NCBI GenBank assembly: GCA_945956975.1 | Contig: CAMFKC010000193.1 | Span: forward strand, 1 to 5,732 | Source: an uncultured Methylocystaceae bacterium | Lineage (GTDB): Bacteria; Pseudomonadota; Alphaproteobacteria; Rhizobiales; Beijerinckiaceae | Length of the DNA: 5,732 bases | Direction: 5' to 3' | Part shown: piece after piece, positions 1 through 5,732 of the stretch | Position numbering within the stretch: the stretch's first letter is position 1 | Layout of the letters: each line of letters opens with the position of its first letter | Made by a program: the position numbers and the translations under genes | The notes under the pieces: generated by a model | What the model was told of the DNA's origin: nothing | Databases searched by the model: none | The model's input: only the letters and a program-made list of their open reading frames with translations

Positions 1-44
1 ATTCATGAGCGTCTCGTGGGCTCGGAGATGTGTATAAGAGACAG
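1..44 (+). other. Illumina Nextera adapter with i7 index (contamination, not genomic)
   Basis: Bases 26-44 are exactly the 19-bp hyperactive Tn5 mosaic end (AGATGTGTATAAGAGACAG). Bases 11-25 (GTCTCGTGGGCTCGG) are the Nextera Read 2 / i7-side adapter stem. Bases 3-10 (TCATGAGC) occupy the i7 index position and, from memory, equal the adapter form of Nextera XT v2 index N714. Bases 1-2 (AT) match the end of the P7 primer that precedes the index. The order P7 end, index, adapter, mosaic end is that of a library molecule, so this is untrimmed adapter and not a natural Tn5 insertion. Any peptide translated from it, such as MGSEMCIRDR on the plus strand or SLIHISEPTRRS on the minus strand, is an artefact. 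Genomic sequence begins at base 45. Confidence 0.98.
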
Positions 45-1248
45 GGTCGTAGCCGCGCTGCAGGAAGGTGGAATAGATCGCGCAGAAGGGCTTGTAGCCC
101 TCCGTGGCGAGGCCGGCGGCGAAAGTGACTGCGTGCTGCTCGGCGATGCCGACATCGAACGTGCGGTCAGGATAGGCCTTGCCGAAGAAGTCCAGCCCCG
201 TGCCCGACGGCATGGCAGCGGTAATGGCGACAATTTTGTCGTCGCGGGCGGCTTCATTGATGAGGCTCTCGGCGAACACCTTGGTGTAGGCTGGCGCATT
301 GGCCTTCGGCTTCACCTGCGCGCCGGTGATGACGTCGAACTTGTTGACGCCATGGTACTTGTCGGCCGACGCCTCGGCCGGGGCGTAGCCCTTGCCCTTC
401 TGGGTCACGACATGGACGAGCACCGGCCCGGTCTGCATGTCGCGCACGTTCTTCAGGACGGGCAGCAGATGATCGAGGTTGTGGCCATCGATCGGGCCGA
501 CGTAATAAAAGCCGAGTTCCTCGAACATCGTGCCGCCGCCGGTCACGAAGCCGCGCCCGTATTCCTCGGCCTTCTTGGCGCGTTCGTAGAGGCTGCGCGG
601 CAGGCGGCTGGCGATCTGCTTCACCGCCTCGCGGATCGAGACGTAGCGGCCGGACGCAAGGCGCGCGAGATAGGCCGACATCGCGCCGACGGGGGGCGCG
701 ATCGACATGTCGTTGTCGTTGAGGATGACGACGAGGCGCTCCTTGCGGGCGCCGGCGTTGTTCATGGCCTCGTAGGCCATGCCCGCCGACATCGAGCCGT
801 CGCCGATGACGGCAATGACGTTGTTCTGCTTCTTCGAGAGGTCGCGGGCGACGGCCATGCCGAGCGCCGCGGAAATCGACGTCGACGAATGGGCCGCGCC
901 GAAGGGATCGTATTCGCTTTCGGCCCGCTTGGTGAAGCCCGACAGGCCCCCGCCCTTGCGCAGCGTGCGGATGCGGTCGCGCCGGCCGGTCAGGATCTTG
1001 TGCGGGTAGGCCTGGTGGCCGACGTCCCACACCAGCCGGTCGCGCGGCGTATCGAATACATGATGGATGGCGACAGTCAGTTCGACCACGCCGAGGCCCG
1101 CGCCCAGATGGCCGCCGGTGACAGAGACGGCCTCGATGGTCTCTGCGCGCAATTCATCGGCGACTTGCCGCATGTCGCTTTCGGGCAGCTTGCGCAGGTC
1201 CTCCGGATTGGAAATCCGGTCCAGCAATGGAGTCTTGGATCCGTTCAA
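45..1248 (-). CDS. dxs: 1-deoxy-D-xylulose-5-phosphate synthase, N-terminal 401 codons (truncated by contig end)
   Basis: Dxs is the cytoplasmic thiamine-diphosphate enzyme that condenses pyruvate with glyceraldehyde 3-phosphate to make DXP, the entry step of the MEP isoprenoid pathway and also a precursor for thiamine and pyridoxal. The minus strand reads M(TTG)NGSKTPLLDRI..., then TGGHLGAGLG with H47, DVGHQAYPHKIL, SGFTKRAESEYDPFGAAHSSTS with H120, the ThDP motif GDGSMSAG (149-156) through LNDNDMSI (N177, N179), VGPIDGHN, and DVGIAEQHAV with the catalytic glutamate E370. These sit at or within two positions of the equivalents I recall for E. coli (H49, H121, E370). The family is about 640 residues, so roughly the last 240 are missing: the ORF runs into adapter at base 44 after FLQRGYD. 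No frameshift is seen. TTG at 1248-1246 is the only ATG, GTG or TTG codon between the upstream in-frame stop (1320-1318) and the family N-terminus. It has a good ribosome site and is transcribed away from the HdeD-like gene. Confidence 0.96.
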
Positions 1249-1254
1249 CGCGCG

Positions 1255-1260
1255 TCCCTT
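1255..1260 (-). promoter_or_regulatory. Ribosome binding site deciding the TTG start of dxs
   Basis: The minus strand reads AAGGGA six bases before the TTG codon at 1248-1246. This purine-rich match to the anti-Shine-Dalgarno, at proper spacing, together with the absence of any ATG or GTG upstream in frame, supports initiation at TTG. Confidence 0.6.
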
Positions 1261-1390
1261 GCCCTGCTTATGCTTACCCGCCGCCGCCTCAGGCAGGAAA
1301 AGTCGAATTTTTCGGGTTTACACCAGATCAATATGGCCCCGCAATGCATTGGGGAAAGGGCGCGCGCCTGCCATACTCGCCGCAAAGCTT

Positions 1391-1408
1391 CGGCCGCGCG
1401 TGCGGCCG
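1391..1408 (+). repeat. Inverted repeat (7-bp stem) in the leader of the HdeD-like gene
   Basis: CGGCCGC (1391-1397) and GCGGCCG (1402-1408) are perfect complements around a 4-base loop. The element ends nine bases before the GGAGG ribosome site of the downstream gene. It could be an operator half-site pair or an mRNA leader hairpin. No T-tract follows, so it is not a terminator. In GC-rich DNA a 7-bp match like this can also arise by chance. Confidence 0.35.
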
Positions 1409-1427
1409 CACCGCAACGGAGGCCACC

Positions 1428-2003
1428 ATGACCGACCAGATGACCCAGCCCGCCGCCCCGCACAGTCTCGGCGACCTCATGAAGCGCCTGAAGCCGCGGT
1501 GGGGCTGGTTCGTCGGCTTCGGCGCGCTCACGGCGGCGCTCGGGATCGCCACGCTCGGCTATCTCGTCGTGATCGGAACAGTGGCCTCGGTCTACATGAT
1601 CGGCTTCGCCATGATCCTCGCCGGCGGCGCGGAGATCGCCATGGGGTTGAAGGCCAGGACCTGGGGCTGGATGGCGATCTGGATCCTGGCCGGCCTGCTC
1701 TACGTGGTGGCCGGCGCCTTTGCGATCGCCCAGCCGCTGGTGGCCGCGGCTTTCTACACGCTGATGATCGGCGCGGCGCTGATCGTCACGGGCGTTGCGC
1801 GTGTCATCGCGGCGATTCGGCTGCCCGCCGGGAACAAGGCGATGATCGGGCTGGCGGGCGCCGTCACGGTCGCGCTAGGTCTCATGATTCTCGCGAGTTG
1901 GCCGGCCTCGGGCCTGTTCGTGCTCGGCACATTCCTTGGAATTGACCTGCTTTTTTACGGATTGAGCTGGATTACGTTCGGCATGCGCCTCAAGAGCCTG
2001 TAA
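1428..2003 (+). CDS. HdeD family (DUF308) six-helix inner-membrane protein
   Basis: This 191-residue protein is almost entirely hydrophobic after a short charged N-terminus. Likely transmembrane helices lie at about 27-48, 52-74, 80-102, 106-130, 138-157 and 162-185. Length, six-helix layout, a helix-ending QP at 102-103 and the C-terminal WPASGLFVLGTFLGIDLLFYG segment fit the HdeD/DUF308 family. The founding member, E. coli HdeD, is linked to acid resistance at high cell density; most homologues elsewhere have no tested function, so an acid-stress role here is inference. The start ATG was chosen because GGAGG (1418-1422) lies five bases upstream. The frame stays open back to 1227, but that part overlaps the dxs start and lacks membrane-protein character. 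The gene appears monocistronic, flanked by a divergent gene upstream and a terminator-like hairpin downstream. Confidence 0.88.
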   Translation: MTDQMTQPAAPHSLGDLMKRLKPRWGWFVGFGALTAALGIATLGYLVVIGTVASVYMIGFAMILAGGAEIAMGLKARTWGWMAIWILAGLLYVVAGAFAIAQPLVAAAFYTLMIGAALIVTGVARVIAAIRLPAGNKAMIGLAGAVTVALGLMILASWPASGLFVLGTFLGIDLLFYGLSWITFGMRLKSL

Positions 2004-2011
2004 ACGGCCTT

Positions 2012-2046
2012 GCGCGCCCGTGATTGATCGCAGGCGCGCTTTGCTT
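2012..2046 (+). terminator. Rho-independent-like terminator after the HdeD-like gene
   Basis: GCGCGCC (2012-2018) pairs with GGCGCGC (2033-2039). Inside it, after one C/A mismatch, four more pairs (one of them G-T) close a TTGA loop at 2024-2027. The stem is followed by a short, interrupted T-rich tail (TTTGCTT). It begins eight bases after the stop codon, where a terminator is expected. The weak T-tract keeps confidence moderate. Confidence 0.6.
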
Positions 2047-2057
2047 CAATAGAGCAG

Positions 2058-2089
2058 CGGGTTTCAAGCCGATTCCGGCGTCGAACCCG
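2058..2089 (+). repeat. Stem-loop in the ppdK upstream region
   Basis: CGGGTT (2058-2063) is complementary to AACCCG (2084-2089), and a nested GCCG (2068-2071) / CGGC (2076-2079) closes an ATTC loop, giving one bulged hairpin. It ends 34 bases before the ppdK start codon. If ppdK transcription starts upstream of it, it would fold in the mRNA leader. No T-tract follows and no known riboswitch pattern was recognised. Confidence 0.35.
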
Positions 2090-2092
2090 TTT

Positions 2093-2102
2093 GGGGCGCC
2101 CC
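2093..2102. promoter_or_regulatory. Perfect 10-bp palindrome, possible operator before ppdK
   Basis: GGGGCGCCCC is its own reverse complement and lies 21 bp before the ppdK start codon, next to the stem-loop at 2058-2089. Position and symmetry would suit a repressor site, but it matches no operator I recognise, and short GC palindromes are common in such DNA. Confidence 0.2.
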
Positions 2103-2123
2103 ACCTTCTCAAGGCGATCGCAC

Positions 2124-4802
<2,679 letters not shown>

Positions 4803-4810
4803 ACTGTGGA

Positions 4811-4832
4811 GTGCGAGCCCTCCGGCTCGCGC
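4811..4832 (+). terminator. Hairpin after ppdK (weak terminator or mRNA-processing stem)
   Basis: GCGAGCC (4813-4819) and GGCTCGC (4824-4830) form a perfect 7-bp stem with a CTCC loop, extended to 9 bp by G4811-C4832 and a T-G wobble. It begins eight bases after the ppdK stop. No T-run follows, so it is not a canonical intrinsic terminator; it may stabilise the ppdK mRNA end or cause partial termination before the downstream genes. A second GGCTCGC at 4856-4862 could compete for the same partner. Confidence 0.45.
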
Positions 4833-4877
4833 GCCATTGGAAACGCCAGACTGACGGCTCGCAATACCGGGGTCTCG

Positions 4878-5159
4878 ATGATCATCGCGCGCAACATCTA
4901 CGTTCCGATCATGTGCCTCGCCGGCATCGCGATCGGCGGCTATGCGCGCGCCAATCCGGCTTTCGCCAACGGGTCCATTCCGCCTTACGTCTGGCTGCTC
5001 GGCCTGTCCTTCCTGTTCGACGTAACGCTTCTGGCGCTGGCGACACGCGTCGCCATCGTGCCGCTGTCGATGAACGTGCGTGTGCTGGGCTTCCTCTCGG
5101 GCGTCGTGCTCTACATGCTGATCCTGCATTTCTTCGGCGCGGGCTCGCCCGCCGCGTGA
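4878..5159 (+). CDS. Small three-helix membrane protein of unknown function
   Basis: I do not recognise this 93-residue protein. It has three hydrophobic segments, about 7-23, 38-60 and 67-87, separated by a short polar NPAFANGSIPP stretch and an R57-VAIVPLSMN-VR loop, and ends in a flexible GAGSPAA tail. The only charged residues in the helical part are R5, R24, D48, R57 and R68. D48 lies within helix 2 and may be functional. The first helix followed by ARANPAFA could alternatively be read as a signal peptide. ATG 4878 was chosen because GGGG lies five bases upstream and the protein becomes hydrophobic at once; the in-frame GTG at 4806 would translate through the 4811-4832 hairpin. The stop codon overlaps the start of the MeaB-like gene (GTGA, four bases), so the two are probably translationally coupled. 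Codon usage resembles its neighbours, with no sign of recent transfer. Confidence 0.75.
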   Translation: MIIARNIYVPIMCLAGIAIGGYARANPAFANGSIPPYVWLLGLSFLFDVTLLALATRVAIVPLSMNVRVLGFLSGVVLYMLILHFFGAGSPAA

Positions 5160-5732
5160 CGCCGACCCCGCCGATACCCACGCTGGATGCGCTGCGCACC
5201 GGCGGGAAGCGCGCTCTGGCGCAAGCCTTGGCGCTGATCGAAACGGCGCGCGGCAGCGAAGCCCTTGCGACCATGCTCGACGCCGCCGCCGCGGATCCCA
5301 AAGCGCATGTCGCAGGCATGACGGGGCCGCCCGGCGTCGGCAAGTCGACGCTGAGCAATGCGATGATACGAACATGGCGTGCGGCGAACGAAACCGTCGG
5401 CGTCGTCGCCGTCGACCCCTCCTCGCGCGCCACCGGCGGCGCGCTGCTCGGCGACCGCGCGCGGATGCAGACCGATCCCGACGACAAGGGCGTCTATGTC
5501 CGCTCAATGGCCGCGCGCGACCGGCTTGGCGGGCTCTCCGACGACACGGTCGCCGCCGTCGCGCTGATGCGCGCGATCTTCGATCGCGTGCTCGTGGAGA
5601 GCGTCGGCATCGGACAGTCGGAGGCGGATATTTCCTTCGCCGCCGACAGCGTGATCCTGTGCGTGCAGCCGGGCTCCGGCGACAGCCTGCAATTCATGAA
5701 GGCCGGCGTGATGGAACTGCCCGATATCGTGG
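5156..5732 (+). CDS. meaB: MeaB/ArgK-family P-loop GTPase, N-terminal 192 codons (truncated by window end)
   Basis: MeaB-type G proteins act as chaperones of B12-dependent methylmalonyl-CoA mutase and related mutases, gating cofactor loading and protecting against inactivation. The helical N-terminus (DALRTGGKRALAQALALIE) leads to the Walker A motif GPPGVGKST (57-65, K63), then AVDPSSRATGGALLGDRARM (D87), YVRSMAARDRLGGL (114-127), the Walker B/G3 segment VESVGIGQSEADI (E148, Q154) and LCVQPGSGDSLQFMKAGVMELPDI. All are in family order. The expected NKxD motif should come right after the last visible residue, and about 120-150 residues are missing from a family of about 310-340. The start is GTG 5156, overlapping the upstream stop. 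R91 where many members have proline, and ARDRLGGL instead of the commoner ARGxLGGL, suggest a divergent subfamily. No mutase gene is visible, so the client protein is unproven; meaB is the best-fit symbol, not certain. Confidence 0.87.
   Translation, partial: MTPTPPIPTLDALRTGGKRALAQALALIETARGSEALATMLDAAAADPKAHVAGMTGPPGVGKSTLSNAMIRTWRAANETVGVVAVDPSSRATGGALLGDRARMQTDPDDKGVYVRSMAARDRLGGLSDDTVAAVALMRAIFDRVLVESVGIGQSEADISFAADSVILCVQPGSGDSLQFMKAGVMELPDIV

Larger units (their letters stand above)
1249..1427. promoter_or_regulatory. Divergent intergenic region between dxs and the HdeD-like gene
   Basis: This 179-bp spacer separates two genes transcribed outward, so it should hold a promoter for each. 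Its distinguishing feature is an AT-rich patch at about 1298-1334 in otherwise GC-rich sequence, the likeliest place for the promoters. On the minus strand TTGATC (1331-1326) resembles a -35 box, and on the plus strand TTTACA (1317-1322) does too, but neither has a convincing -10 partner at 16-18 bp, so I do not assign exact promoters. No coding potential was seen other than upstream extensions of the flanking genes. Confidence 0.45.

Noticed and set aside
26..44. Tn5 mosaic end as evidence of a real transposon
   Set aside because: It is joined to the Nextera Read 2 adapter and an index sequence, not to IS50 or transposase sequence, so it is a library artefact.
1227..1427. N-terminal extension of the HdeD-like protein from an upstream start at 1227
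   Set aside because: The extension overlaps the dxs start region, lacks a ribosome site and family similarity, and the ATG at 1428 has an excellent GGAGG.
16..1431. Long plus-strand open frame of 471 codons opposite dxs
   Set aside because: It begins inside the sequencing adapter and lies antisense to dxs, whose translation matches a known family throughout. The predicted protein is low-complexity Arg/Ala/Gly/Asp-rich, as expected of a GC-rich shadow frame.
2058..2091. Minus-strand GGGTTCGA resembling a tRNA T-arm or an integration-site remnant
   Set aside because: The flanking bases do not form a five-pair T-stem, and no acceptor, anticodon or D-arm can be built around it, so the match is taken as coincidence.
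2091..2123. TTG start for ppdK adding 11 residues
   Set aside because: The added residues (MGRPTFSRRSH) are not typical of the family, the codon sits inside the palindromic region, and ATG 2124 gives the usual MTKWVYTFG start.
4806..4877. GTG start for the small membrane protein adding 24 residues
   Set aside because: The extension would be translated from the 4811-4832 hairpin sequence, has no ribosome site at proper spacing, and is polar, unlike the rest.

Overview
This is an ordinary chromosomal stretch of GC-rich DNA (roughly two-thirds G+C by eye). It most likely comes from an alphaproteobacterium, probably of the Hyphomicrobiales (Rhizobiales) type, judging from the wording of the Dxs and pyruvate phosphate dikinase proteins. 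That placement rests on memory of the families, not on a search. The window looks like an assembly contig cut at both ends: the left end carries synthetic sequencing adapter, and the right end stops inside a gene.

Layout. Bases 1-44 are Illumina Nextera library sequence (end of P7, an 8-base index, the Read 2 adapter with the 19-bp Tn5 mosaic end), not genome. Bases 45-1248, minus strand, hold the first 401 codons of dxs (1-deoxy-D-xylulose-5-phosphate synthase), starting at a TTG codon. A 179-bp divergent spacer follows. Bases 1428-2003, plus strand, encode a six-helix HdeD/DUF308-family membrane protein, followed by a terminator-like hairpin. Bases 2124-4802 encode a complete pyruvate, phosphate dikinase (ppdK), with every catalytic residue I could check in place. 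After a 75-bp spacer with a strong hairpin comes a 93-residue, three-helix membrane protein of unknown function (4878-5159). It overlaps by four bases the start of a MeaB/ArgK-type P-loop GTPase gene (5156-5732), which the window end truncates just before its NKxD base-recognition motif.

How the genes relate. Dxs consumes pyruvate in isoprenoid synthesis, PpdK interconverts pyruvate and PEP, and MeaB-type GTPases protect or load the B12-dependent methylmalonyl-CoA mutase that feeds succinyl-CoA into the C4 pool. All three sit near central C3/C4 metabolism, but only the small membrane protein and the GTPase show sequence evidence of co-expression (a GTGA stop/start overlap). I found no CRISPR array, tRNA, rRNA, prophage, native insertion sequence or recognisable undescribed defence or biosynthetic system. 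The only lead with real novelty is the small membrane protein coupled to the MeaB-like GTPase.
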